From Bimastos eiseni (Eukaryota; Annelida; Clitellata; Crassiclitellata; Lumbricidae): a stretch of DNA of 64,000 nucleotides. The position numbers and the translations under genes were made by a program. How positions within the stretch are numbered: position 1 is the stretch's first letter; each line of letters begins with the position of its first letter. Under the pieces are notes generated by a model. The model made no database searches and was not told the DNA's origin. It saw only the letters and a list, made by a program, of their open reading frames with translations. Location: assembly GCA_959347315.1 (NCBI GenBank), contig OY365810.1, forward strand, positions 20,100,358 to 20,164,357. The letters run 5' to 3'. Below are positions 26,328-37,887 of the stretch, piece after piece.

Positions 26328-27590
26328 AGACAAAGCAGAGGGTGAGAGAGGTTGACAGATTCAGAAGATAACATCACGTTAGAATTATCTGACTGTGTGA
26401 AAACCCAAGTATTGTTTTGCATTCGACTTAGATATACTCTGGTGCAGCAGAGCAGTCTCTATCTCATCATCACTTCGTATCCTGTAATATTTAGAGATTG
26501 TGTTGTAGTTTCAGTAAGACTCATATTAGGGAATTTCCTTGTTCTGTCTAGAATCAGTTCTGTTAATTAACTGCTCTTAGGCAGCTTGCTTGAGGTGATG
26601 ATGAATTAACCATGAAGACCACTTTGACCTCTGCAGTCTATCAAAGGAATGGCTTTCCAACACTTCAAGCAGAGGCACACTTGCAGTGAGCAAAGGCGTG
26701 TTGTTGTTCTTTGTCCATGAAAATGTGACTGGATTTCATTTGAAGAACTGAACCTACTAGAATTCAGTACTTCGGTTCAAGGTCTTCTAAAAGCAGCTGT
26801 ACATTTGCGTCATACATACATACTTACATATCCACGTACGCTTGTTAACTGCAAACTTCATGGCAGGATATGATAGTTGGAATTAATTCTCTGATTGGCA
26901 GAGTCTATTAGAGGCAATGTTCCCTCTAAGCTGTGCGAATTGTGTGCGAGCACACGGGCTGTCAAGTCAGCACGTGCAAGAATTTAGTGTGCACACACAA
27001 ATGTTTTTGCAAAAATAATAGATCGCGATTTCTTCTTATGAAACTGTAGACATAAATTGAGTCTCCTAGCCGACTGCAGTCGACCTTACTCCAGAAACTT
27101 TGGTTAATATGTCTCCTTATTTATCTTTAGACTTTTCTTAGGTTATCAGAACTTATCACCACTGGATAGACTTGTAGATATGATCTTAATTTAACTATTA
27201 TCGCATTCAACTCGCACATGCGCACTAATGTTTATAAAATATTGCACACACACAAATTTTTTTGCACAATATCTCCAAAAGTTAGAGGGAACATTGATTG
27301 GAAGATCTAAAAGCAGAATGTCAGAGAGCTATGGAAGCTTGATTTCAGAAGTGTAGCTGGACTACCATAGAAGTTTTGTAAAAATTGAATTTGGAAAGCT
27401 GGTGGTTTTCTTCACAGCTGCAGAAGTAGATTTTGTGTAGTTTAGGAACTAAGGAAAGCACAATGGCCCTTGTTTATAATTTTGTTAGATGTTTAAGACT
27501 CTGAGTTAGAATGTAATTGGAGTGTACATAAGCTTTACATATGCATTCTATGCCACTTTATATTTGACATCAAAATTAAATAAATAAAAA
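26328..27590 (+). other. PPP1C-like: Probable PP1 3' UTR
   Basis: Follows the stop codon with no acceptor or new coding signal. Overlapping AATAAA signals at 27579-27584 and 27583-27588 are the first good polyadenylation candidates seen. A 382-bp hAT element lies within it. The exact end is inferred. Confidence 0.5.
26915..27296. mobile_element. Miniature hAT element in the PP1 3' UTR
   Basis: Perfect 15-bp inverted termini CAATGTTCCCTCTAA / TTAGAGGGAACATTG. The flanking 8-mers attagagg and attggaag agree at 6 of 8 positions. It is 382 bp, with CACACA-rich interior and no coding capacity. Confidence 0.85.
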
Positions 27591-27599
27591 AGAAAGAAA

Positions 27600-29404
27600 T
27601 AAGAATTTGGAATGGTGTTCTAAGTATGAAACTTTCTTATTTGTGACTATTTTTGTTTAATGTAATTTTATGGTTAATGGATATAATTATATTTTGCATT
27701 TAATTTGTTTGTTGATTATGAATTTATATTTTAATGTACTGATACTACTTTACCAATTAACTGATCCATTGTAATAGATTGTTTTCGTTAACTGTCTGTT
27801 TTTCTGTTATGTTTCTTTTACGCAAGAGATCCATTGGCAAAGGTAAAGTGGTGTTTGATAATTCAGTTCCAGCAGTTGTGCCTTCATCTTTGTCATCACT
27901 CAAAATTACTGCACACTGAAAAGTGAACTATGTGAAATCTTATTTAATGCAAAGCTTCTATTGTTCCATTATCAGCTATGTCCTAGACATCATCAGGTGA
28001 TGGCTGCTTGAGTGAAATTAGACCAGCCAGCAAGGAAAGTGGAGGATGAAGCTGATTGTGCCCTTCCATTGAGTACTGTGACGAGTATGGAACAGAAATC
28101 AATCACTTGGATAGAGTGTAGTACTTTGTGAACTGTAAGTAAGATTTGAAATGGATTTTTAGCTCCATGGGCAACCATTGAAATTATGGCAGTATTGGCA
28201 TCATATGCTGATATTTTGGGGTATTCGTTGTGACCCTAGCAATAGCAGTGTGAACCACATGTACTTTATTCAGGGTTTCCTTGCTTCTATGCATGAGGAG
28301 TGAGTTATAGCAGTGAAGTGTGATGGAAACCAAAGCAGTAGCTAGTAGGATTAAAACTGCTGAGAACAAATGAGATCTTTGTATGCAAAATTTGGGCTGA
28401 TCTGAACAATGCCTAAACAAGACTTAGTGAACATGGTTAGAAAAATGACATGTTGTAGTCAAACACCAGACCAATTGTGTGCACTTTGAGTAGTAAGTAA
28501 AGTAAGTGATTGAGTACAGCTTAAAAGTAGGCCATGCAACTGAACAGTTGAGTTGTTGGTCTGTGTAGAGTAAGAACATCAGTTATGGACAGAGCTTATT
28601 TTGGCTCTTAAAATTGGTCTTTACATGATCAAATTTTATTTATTGATAATTTGTAATCTGCCTGTATTAGCAGTGTTATTATATCTATAATTTGGTGCAG
28701 ATGTTGGCAGGTACCATTTGTAGCTGAAAATAGCGAGAACTAGGCAAAAGTAAGTATATTCTTTATTTCCGTCTGCAGACACATGACAGATGCATGAGAA
28801 TAAAAACATGTTTTGTATATAAAAGTTTCTAGATACATAAATTTGTTAAAGAAAGTGTTAATTTTCAGTTCAGCCATACATATTGAATCCACGCACACGG
28901 GGGCAATGATGAGGATAGGAAAACAACATGAATAGGGCCAGGATGAGAAATGAACAGAAGCAAAATGGATGACCTTAAGATGACAGGAAATTAAGATGAA
29001 AGTGCAGCCATGAACGGCGAAAGACAGTCCAGAGGAAATGTCATCTGGAGTGAGTCGAACACATCCTGAGAGATGATAGTGGCTATCATCTCTCAGGATG
29101 TGTTTGGGTCTGGCGTGAAACGAGTCAATGGCGCCATCGAGTGAAGATGCTAGAACCATGTTGTTAAAGTCGAGAAGTCATAGTAAGATGCGAGCTGGGC
29201 AAAGTTTGCCCACTGAGAGCAGTCGTCAATGTAATCTGGTCGGGCAGTGTTGGTAAAATCTGAGCATATGTCGATTTCCGTTGAGAAAAATAACAAGCTA
29301 AAACAGCAAAAATAAGGTTGACAACCTAGGCATGTAAACACTTTCCAGATACCGACATCCGATCATCCAAAATTGCGTCGGGGTATAACGCACGTGGGTT
29401 GAAC
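27600..29404. other. Intergenic spacer
   Basis: No gene or transposon ends recognised. Minus-strand frames of 78 and 139 codons have no identifiable motifs. It contains the perfect hairpin at 29058-29104. Confidence 0.5.
29058..29104. repeat. Perfect 22-bp hairpin
   Basis: Arms 29058-29079 (aacacatcctgagagatgat...) and 29083-29104 are exact complements around a 3-base loop, tgg. The length and perfection suggest a recent origin or selection. Confidence 0.95.
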
Positions 29405-30343
29405 CAGTGATATTTCAGTTCTAAAAATAATCCCCAAGTTTCATTCTAATTAAATTCTAAGGGTCGAATTAGAATTCTAATTCTATTCCTATTCTTAAAA
29501 TAATTCCAATTTCAGTTATAATTCAAGTTTTAAAATAATTTCAGTTCTTGTTCAAGTTCTAGAATAATTTCACTTTTAATTCAAGTTCTACATATGCTTT
29601 CAGTTGTATTTCAAGCCCTATAATAATTTCAGTTTAAGATTCATCGCTGAAGATTTTTTTTAAATATGGCCGATCATCGATTCAGATATAATAATACAGA
29701 CTACAGTTCAAAAACAAAACAGTTGCTAGACAATTCCGGCTTGTTACACGACCTAAAACATTTCTTTTGGGACATTGCCAGATATAAATCATAGGTATCT
29801 TTATGAATCTGCCATGATGTGCCATCAAAGCGCTGGAATTCTTGGCGGCAAGCGATGTTCCACAAACAACACTGATGACTGTCCCATACAGTGCAGACCA
29901 ATAATTATTTACCCGAATTAAATTCCCAAACTTAACTATCTTTCTCCCCGTTAACTCGCGTGATAAACTCATTCTCATCGAAACGAAGAAGCACAACGTC
30001 GACTGAACTTTGCAAAAGTAAACGGCGGGAAGACCAGAAGCTAAACAAAGATATTTCGAGCATAGCAGAGGATTACCGAACTAAATTACTTGAAGATTAC
30101 CAAACTAAAAGATTTGATAATAATAGTTAGCAATCTCAGACATATACCGCGAAAACAAACATCAAAGAGCAATGGTTTTCGTTTTTAAATAATTTCTATT
30201 CCTATTTCCATGCTTTGCAGCGTATATCCGTTCTGATTCTATTCTCATTCTCAAAATAATTCTCAATTTTCATTCTTATTCTCATAAACGGAAAATAATA
30301 ATTTTACTTCTAATTCCTATTTCACTTAACGAAAATATCACTG
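29405..30343. mobile_element. Non-autonomous hAT element, family D
   Basis: Termini CAGTGATATTT on both ends (inverted) with a perfect 8-bp duplication ggttgaac (29397-29404 and 30344-30351). The ends carry reiterated aattct/taattctaat-type motifs. The middle (29690-30010) is less repetitive and could be a transposase relic, not recognised. Confidence 0.9.
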
Positions 30344-31649
30344 GGTTGAACGAGATGAGGTTGAATGGAAAATTTTGTTTTCTCACTGAAATGATACCTT
30401 ATAATGGAAAAATAGTTCAGCATGACATGCCAGTAACAGACACTTCTGACATATCCTATGTAGGCCGAACAAACCCATGCCCAGACGCCAAAAACCGACG
30501 AAGACTGAAACTTTGTGACCAGTGAAGTCAACACCTTGCGAACCTGTTATATGTAGAATTTGTATGTAAGATGTATAATATGTATCTGAACATTATGCAG
30601 TGTGATAAGGATCTTTTTTGAGTCTTTTCTGCTACAAGTACTTAACATGTGGAAGCAGAGGCGTAGCTAGAGTATTTTGCGCCCTGGGACAAAGTACAGA
30701 ATTGGCGCCCCTTTGGGGGCCATCCACACATGACGCCTATGGGGAGGGGTGTAACACAATTGTGACGATGTGTCACAACGAGGGAAAGGGGTCCAAAGAA
30801 ATGTGATATCACATCATCACATCAAAAATCAAAATTTTATTTTTAAACATTTGCTCAATTAAACAAGTTCCACGAATTTAAAAGTAGTTGTTTACCACAA
30901 TTTAGCAACAATAATTATGATTAACCTACTGCATTCTTAATTTTGAACTGTATACTTTTATGCTCAGCGTCAATTTTGGGGTTTTAGCAGCCATTCTGTA
31001 ACACACAAGCAGAAATCAATTAAACCGCCAAAACGCACAGGCCACAGATCGAGAGACGCTGCACGTCGGGACTAATGATCGCGATCGCATACGAGGAAAA
31101 TGGAGAGAGTGTGGATTTGATCGACGAAGAATAGCTGGATCCGAATGGGAATATCCATTGAACGAGAAGATGAGGTCCAAGCTCTCGCATTTATTATATG
31201 AAGGAGCATTTTGCTTCTCCTTGCGAGAATGGAGAAGCATAAAGTTTGATTTACTTCAAGTTGTTATTATTAATTTTATTTAAATGCAACGATTCTACCA
31301 GAGCTTCTGATCTTGTGGAGTGCATAATGAGTGTAACAATTCAACTTTCTACATTTCGTCATCGTTCTGCTATCCTAGTTTGAAGTATTTGCATAGTTAT
31401 AATTACTTTATAAGTGATAATTATAAGAAAATGTGCATATAACATCATCAACATTTGTTTTTTATGTGGTGCAAAGCGATGTGAAGTCATATTTCAGAGG
31501 TTGTGACTTTTATCACGGCGTGTGACGAGGAGAAGGGTTGGAAGAGGGTCAAAATTGGTCGATAATTGCGTGACGAATTTTATGGATGGCCCCCTTTCTT
31601 GTTTATTTCACATTTTTCAAATATATTTAAGGTCCATTTATACATGACT

Positions 31650-31815
31650 GTCATAGACAGTCTAAAAATTTGATTTTTCTTGCTTTAACTGTCGCAAATT
31701 CGTCAATGACGTTATCAAAATTTGTTTTATCCCATGTTTCTCGTTCGATGCTTAGAACAGGATCGCTGAGACGATCTTGTCCCATTGAAGCTGCAAATAC
31801 GATCAAATTAGCTTC
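31650..31815 (-). pseudogene. hAT transposase C-terminal fragment
   Basis: The minus strand reads DPVLSIERETWDKTNFDNVI then DEFATVKARKIKF, matching the last ~35 residues of ZMYM-type hAT transposases (the SIEN...DFDDVIxxFAxxKAR ending). The remaining domains are not recognisable. Confidence 0.7.
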
Positions 31816-31904
31816 AGTTTTCTGTAGGACAGATCACAGCTTGCAATTGGTTTGGAACTACGACATGATGTTATGTCGCCTCTTACGTGCCCTTAGTGCA
31901 CGGC

Positions 31905-32150
31905 CCGGGGGCGCCAAAATCATGTATGACAACCTGTATGTAATGAGGATTTTGGGGCGATGTGTGACAACCTGTTTGTAATGAGGATTTTAGGGGCGCT
32001 AAAATCATGTGTGACAACCTGTTTGTAATGAGGATTTTAGGGGCGCTAAAATCATGTGTGACAACCTGTTTGTAATGAGGATTTTGGGGGTGCCAAAATC
32101 ATGTGTGACAACCTGTTTGTAATGAGGATTTTGGGGGCGCCAAAATGTAA
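31905..32150. repeat. 47-bp minisatellite, five units
   Basis: cctgtttgtaatgagg recurs at 31933, 31971, 32018, 32065 and 32112; the last three intervals are exactly 47 bp and the first is 38 bp. Lies inside the hAT element. Confidence 0.95.
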
Positions 32151-32559
32151 TCTTACTAACTTTTTTGGGATGAATTAGTTTGTTTCGAAATAAAATAATA
32201 ATAGTTTTAATCCTCATTTTGTCGCCCCCTCCAACTCGGCGCCCTAGGACACGTGTCCTCCTCTGCCCCTCCCCTAGCTACGCCTCTGTGTGGAATTGTC
32301 CATAATTATGGGGTTGCAGATGACAGCAACTATATTGTCATCAATATTGTAATTATGACAATATAGCAATAGCAAGGTACTTCTGTGGTTCTGTACACTA
32401 CACTGTCAGTGCAAATGCTTAGAGTTGCATAGTAAATAGATTTTCAACTTTAAAAGAAAAACACAAACGTCTGGACGTAATTCAACATGACATGGCCTTG
32501 CTCGAATAGTTGGGTCAATCTAAGGCCAACAAAACACGTAACCCTCAAAAATATCGTAC

Positions 32560-33075
32560 AAAAGGTTTCTCAACGGATTCTGATACCATTTTTCATGCTT
32601 ATTAACATAGAAAAAATCGGCTCAAATCTGACCATCAGAAAAGGGTCATTTTCAAGATGGCGTCCAACATGGCCGCCGATAGCTATAATTGTCAGTATCT
32701 AAAGAACCAGTCAACATAGAAAGGTTTGTTTAGTATCAAACTGCAGGCAATATTATATGCTAATTAACCAAGTAGCAGTCTACTCTAATTGTCAATGATG
32801 AAACAGTCACTTTCAAAATGGCGTCCATCATGGCAGCCAAAGGCAAAAATGTCAATATCTGGAGGTCCATTCAACATAGAAGGGTGTGTTTAGTGTACAA
32901 TTGTAGGCAGTACTATATGCTAATTAACAAGTAGCAGTCTGCTCTAATTTGGCAATGATAAAATATCACTTTAAAACGGCGTCCAACATGGCAGCCGAAA
33001 GCAAAAATATCAATATCTAAAGGACCATTCAACCCAGAATGGTGTGTTTGGTGTCAAACTGTAGGTTGTATTGTC
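32560..33075. repeat. ~160-bp tandem satellite, three units
   Basis: The phrase ggcgtccaacatggc with flanking sequence recurs at 32657, 32818 and 32976 (periods 161 and 158 bp). Units share gcaaaaatgtcaatatct, atgctaattaac and agtagcagtctgctctaa. No inverted termini seen. Confidence 0.92.
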
Positions 33076-33324
33076 AAACGCTCAGTTAATCACTTGATAT
33101 AAGCTTAATATATAGTTTAGAGACAAATCTAATGGTCATGAGTTTACAGCTGTGTAGCTAACACAGTAAATTTGAGAATCTTACTGAAATAAATGAATTG
33201 CTACTGAAAAGGAAGATGAGCAGACATTGATGAGGTCGTTAAACCTCTGGAGATTTGACTCATGGAAGTGGAATGTCTCAAGAGCAGATAGCCCTTTGGA
33301 CCATGTCAAGCCCGATATAAGCAG

Positions 33325-33546
33325 CAGTGGCGTAGGCAAGGGGGGGTATAGATTTGGTGTATACCCGATACCGTATACCAGGGTGTAAATGAGGCCAGAA
33401 CTTAGCCTATAATGTAACAAGCGCAATGTATCATTCAATTATTTTCGGATATACGTGTAGGACAGGGATAAAAAACAGCTGTCATAGGCCCTATGCGTAC
33501 TATGTATATATAACTATATAAAATGGGTGTGCGTGTATGTGTTTAA

Positions 33547-33581
<35 letters not shown>

Positions 33582-34889
33582 AGACTTATGTATATAGGTC
33601 AGTTCATCCTTAGACATGATCATTGGACGCATTATACCAATTTTAGTGTTCAGTAGTGGCGTCGCTGCATGGACGCAAAATACGCAATTGTGTCCCAAAA
33701 AAAGATAAAAATCACCAAAAATATTTCAACAACAATCTTTAACGAAATAAAATAAAGTAAAATACATAACCAAATATTTTGTAAATGGAATGAAATCTTC
33801 AACTTCGTCAGAACATACTTTTCCTGTTTAAAAACGATCTGTTTTCATCTTGCTTTTAAATTACAGTTTAAAATTGCGCACGAAATTTTCAAGGCCAGCG
33901 CCGCCACTAGTGTTCAGAAGTTTAAAACAGTTGAATATAAATGATAAATTATATAAATTGCTGCATTGTATATATTGGATCAACTATAAAATCAGTAAAC
34001 AGAGTTATCTCTCGCTGGAAGGTGTTGTGGTAAGTTTAACTAAACATTGTGATCTCCTGCTATAAGATGTTGGGGCAAGAATAGCACTAAGCAAAGCTAA
34101 GCGATCATTCCATAAGCAATGGCTCTCAACGTTTGGGGGTCATTAGTGGCAGAACTAAAGCTGTGGTACCGTCGTCTTTCACGCAAAGAAACGGGTAGTG
34201 TGCCAAAAAATGCTTTGGATGCAATGCATTTGTGTCATTCAACAGTTCATCCAAATATTACAAAGTTTTTGAAAATCTTGGCAACATTACATTGCCTGTT
34301 TCCGTCTGTACAAGTGAGCGTTCTTTCTCAACACTTCGCCGTCTGAAAACACATCTCAGGAACTCGACAGGCAAAATTAGGCTGAGTTTATTAGCTCTTT
34401 TACATGTTTACCGTGAATGACCCCAACAACCGAGGAAGTAATCAATGAACTACTAAGGAAGCGAAGATTAGATTTCGTTCTGTGAAGCCAAGCAAGTTAA
34501 GACCAGTAGGTCTATTCATTATGATTAACGAATGAATAAATCAGATAGGCCCTAATGACAGGAAAACTCTACTGATAATCGAAGAAGTATATCTGAGCCT
34601 ACTAAGATGTTAAGAAAATAAAATCTGAGACTGACTTGCATAGGCAGGACTATTTTATGATCATATCTAATTTGAAGCTTGAGTAGGCCTATATGTTTGT
34701 AATTTTTTTATAATTGATATTTATATTTTGTAATATCACAAAAAACTGCTGCAGTGCAAAAAAGGCTAAAATTTAAAAAATCCTGGCTCATTGAGCCCCT
34801 TATTTATTGTAGATCTAGTGTGGAAAATGACTATCCCAAAAGTGCCTACACTAAACCCCCGCCCTGGGGAAATCCTGCCTACGCCACTG
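33325..34889 (+). mobile_element. Decayed hAT element, family F
   Basis: Termini CAGTGGCGTAGGCA / TGCCTACGCCACTG with a perfect 8-bp duplication ataagcag (33317-33324 and 34890-34897). It contains a hAT transposase C-terminal remnant on the + strand and an (AT)n run at 33549-33578. The CAGTGGCGTAG terminus is shared with the intact hAT at 54918. Confidence 0.93.
34119..34420 (+). pseudogene. hAT transposase dimerisation-domain remnant
   Basis: One frame gives KLWYRRLSRKETGSVPKNAL DA-like sequence and a second gives NITLPVSVCTSERSFSTLRR then LKTHLRNSTGKIRLSLLALL. TSERSFSxLRRLKTxLR is diagnostic of the C-terminal hAT dimerisation region. One frameshift separates the halves; the N-terminal and catalytic parts are lost. 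Confidence 0.85.
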
Positions 34890-35335
34890 ATAAGCAGAGT
34901 ACAATGCTGCAACGCAGTAATTCGCAAACCTGTCATACTCTACATCAGAACAGCATAAGGAATTGACGGAAGCAATCATGGGCAGGGACCTAGTTGATTT
35001 GTTGAAGATCAGTTCCAAACTTGTCGTGGACTCGACATTTTCATCTGACCCATCCTTGAGGAATTAGAGTCACGTGGGTCAGCAGATGCGCGGCGCATTT
35101 ATTAGTCTAAACTTCTTTTCTTAATCTTCGGCGTCTCACTCGAGATGTGGGCCCTGGCTTTTAGCATAGATCTGTCTCTGGAGTTGGTGAGTCCGTTCCG
35201 ATTTCTATAATCTGTTTAAATAGCTTATATATAACTGCCCGACATTTCCTCTCTATCTGAACACTTTGTTATTCAAATCCCTGTTCCTGCACCGTCATTA
35301 CTATCATCCAGCCAATCAACTTCACCCGTATCATC

Positions 35336-36278
35336 ATGCATGCATCAATACTCATCCTCCTCATCTCCCTACGCTGCCTTAGATTCCATACTCCCCACCC
35401 AACTCATAAAAGCTCAATGCACACAACAGCATCAGCCCAATTTGGCGGTCTCGCAGTAATTCCACTGTGCTATTTTCTCACGCAACCACGCATTCGCTAC
35501 AAACCTCATAAAATGTTTCCCTCTCTACTTCTCCTTCTCTTATGCGGTGACATTTCTTTGAACCCCGGGCTACTTTCTACAGCCACCTTCAACCTTTGCA
35601 CACTCAACATCCGCTCACTTCTTAAGGGAAAACATTACACTGCATTACACGACATAATTTCATCATCTAACCACCGCCCTGATGTAATCGCCTTAACTGA
35701 AACTTGGATCATTTCTTCTGCCACTACTCTCAACTTTGCAGTGTAGACCTGACGGCTACTCTCTCATTAGCTCACCCCGGCAGCCTAAAGCTTCATCCAA
35801 AATTTCAACATCTAACCTCGGAGGTGGGATTGCCTTCCTAATACGTGAACCAGCCGATGTCCTTGCATCTCCCACATACTCATACAAAACCTTCGAACCT
35901 TCTACATCCACCTTCAACCTTTGTACTGTCACCATCAAACTATCGACACCTAAACTAACAATCTACAATATCTAACGACCTCCGACGTCATCAGCTTACT
36001 ATGCAAAACCAAGTGTTTTTCTTGAACAATTCAATTCATTTTATCTGTTGCTGTTACCACACCCCATGTCCTCACTGGCGACTTTAACATCCACGTCGAC
36101 AACCCTGACGATCCATTTGCATCCCAGTTTTTTTCCACTCTAAATTCTTTCAATCAGATCCAACATGTCTCTTTCCCTACTCACAAATATGGCCACACCT
36201 TAGATTTGGTCATTACTTCTGTCTCATCCGGCCTATCACCAATCCTCAACAGTGAACTCAACTCGCCCACTAATCATT
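35336..36278 (+). pseudogene. L2-like LINE endonuclease domain (5' half of ORF)
   Basis: From ATG 35336: a hydrophobic N-terminus, 2A-like GDISLNPG, FNLCTLNIRSLL, then PDVIALTETW. After frame breaks near 35745 and 35975 come GGGIAFLIREPADVL, TGDFNIHV and HTLDLVITSVSS. These are the successive motifs of APE-type endonucleases that nick DNA for target-primed reverse transcription. The last motif reads TNHYP where SDHYP is usual, and the reading is cut by the LTR insertion right there. Confidence 0.88.
35546..35572 (+). other. 2A-like peptide motif with altered final residue
   Basis: The codons read GDISLNPG followed by Leu. The 2A ribosome-skipping consensus is D-x-E-x-NPG-P, and 2A-like sequences occur at the N-termini of some LINE endonuclease proteins in invertebrates. 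With Pro replaced by Leu, skipping is expected to fail in this copy. Confidence 0.6.
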
Positions 36279-36283
36279 ATCCC

Positions 36284-37192
36284 TGTCACGCGCGAAACTC
36301 TGGACGATGGCGCTATATAAAAGTCATCGACCGACAGCGGAGGCGTGGGAGGACTACGTATGAAGTTGTCTACCTGAAACCTGAGAGGGGAGACATCAAT
36401 GGGTTTCTCTGGAGGCAGACGGCCTCAATACAGACGGCGAAAAGTATGCAAAGATCAACGGAGTGTCAAGCAACGAAACCCGACACCTCGAGGCAGACGT
36501 TAGAGCCGCCTGCCCCTCCCCAACTCTGCGACCCACAGACAAGAAATTCATGAACCAGCTGAAGATCTGGTCTGAACTGGCTTGTTGACACGTTTCATGA
36601 ATAGGGGACAATTCCGATACGAACGGCGCAATCTATTAGGCGGTATAACTATAATAATGTAATTCAATCCCTGGAACCTGATGCCTGTCTATGACACTAA
36701 CAAGGCCCTGCCATAACAGCCGCTAGTCAAACATTAACTGTGCGCCTCTAGGGATATGACGTTACGCTTGGGACACCAAGATCCAACCGACCATGTTTAG
36801 TAATAGATTCAGCAGCTGATCTGTCGTCCAATAGAGATACGAGTTTTGCGTTTGGGATGGAGAAGGAAATCGCCTCTAGAAGGGTTCATGTAGTGTAGCA
36901 AGCAAAGGAACAGGGACTTGTTTCGGAACTGGAGGAGACGTTAGATCGTTCTGACGATAAGGGTAATCAACGTAGCTGGGGAACCCCGTCTCCAATGTAA
37001 ACCAGGGAAACATTTATAAAGGACACTAATAACTCTAGCAAGTGTAGATAGGATGAGTGGTGTGTATATCTACCATTAAATATACATATTAAAACCATCC
37101 AGTTTGTCGTGCTGCTGAGCTTAGTGATTGAGGAAAGAACCGGCAGTAATCTCGTCATCTATTAGGAGCTGGCGAGAGAGAAACCCGCCACA
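36284..37192 (+). repeat. 5' LTR
   Basis: Starts TGTCACGCG, ends CCGCCACA. Its last 134 bp match 37746-37882 at about 88-90% identity by eye. A TATA-like box, TATATAAAAG, lies at 36314-36323. Confidence 0.82.
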
Positions 37193-37657
37193 TTGTAGCA
37201 GTCGACAGCATCACTAGCAGACGACGAAGAAGCACTTTCGACGCCTGGGAGAAACGTCAGCACAGCAGCGACATCTACACGGGAGCCACGACGGGCATCA
37301 ACGACGAGACCTCAACGCCGATGAAGCAGAGGACAGCCGAAAGAGTCGACACGTCACCAGAGGGCGGTCGAAACGCAACGACCGAAGAGGGCACGGCATC
37401 ACATTGATACGAGATGGAGCGGAAGTGACGACACGAGGCAGCCAGCGGATCGAGGTAGGACCCTGTAAACGTGTGTCTGATAGTGTGAACTTTCGAGGCG
37501 ATAGCCGAGACAGGTTAGGCGATAGAATAGGATTCTATAGCGCCTGCCTGTAGCTTTTCTTCGTCGAGTAAGGCGGAAGAGTAGGGGTACTTGCTAAGTG
37601 TGTGATTGTTTATATATTTGTGCCATCGTGTATTAGTGGAGGGTGTGTCTAGTAAAA

Positions 37658-37745
37658 ATGGACAGACAAAGCCCCCAAAGACGAGCAGCACACACTGGAC
37701 GTTACCGGGCTGACCGCGCTAACAGATCAGCCACTGTGCCACACC
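37658..37745 (+). pseudogene. Start of a gag-like frame of the LTR element
   Basis: ATG 37658 in good context (aaaaATGG) opens a very basic frame (MDRQSPQRRAAHTGRYRADR) that fuses to the 3' LTR near 37746. Position between LTRs after a ~465-bp leader suggests gag, but there is no diagnostic motif. Confidence 0.4.
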
Positions 37746-37882
37746 GGTGTGTATGTCTACCATTAAATGTACATATTAAAACCATCCAGTTTGTCGTGCT
37801 GCTGAGCTTGGTGATTGAGGATTGAACCGGCGGTAATGTCGTCATCCAGAAGAAGGTGCTGGCGAGAGAGAAACCCGCCACA
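37746..37882 (+). repeat. 3' LTR remnant
   Basis: Last 137 bp of the LTR (ggtgtgtatgtctaccatta ... cccgccaca), matching 37059-37192. Confidence 0.85.
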
Positions 37883-37887
37883 ATCCC

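Larger units (their letters stand above)
30656..32288 (-). mobile_element. Decayed hAT element, family E
   Basis: Perfect 15-bp termini CAGAGGCGTAGCTAG / CTAGCTACGCCTCTG; flanking 8-mers tgtggaag and tgtggaat (7 of 8). It retains a hAT transposase C-terminal fragment on the minus strand and a 47-bp minisatellite near its right end. Confidence 0.92.
36284..37882 (+). mobile_element. Internally deleted LTR retrotransposon inside the LINE
   Basis: Begins TGTCACGCGCGAAACTCTGG and ends AACCCGCCACA (TG...CA termini), with a 5-bp duplication atccc at 36279-36283 and 37883-37887. The LINE reading continues across the two flanks. A 909-bp 5' LTR (36284-37192) is followed by leader sequence and the start of a gag-like frame, then only the last ~137 bp of the 3' LTR (37746-37882). 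The body from gag to most of the 3' LTR has been deleted. Superfamily unknown. Confidence 0.88.

Noticed and set aside
32005..32217. Minus-strand 70-codon repetitive frame
   Set aside because: Shadow of the 47-bp minisatellite.
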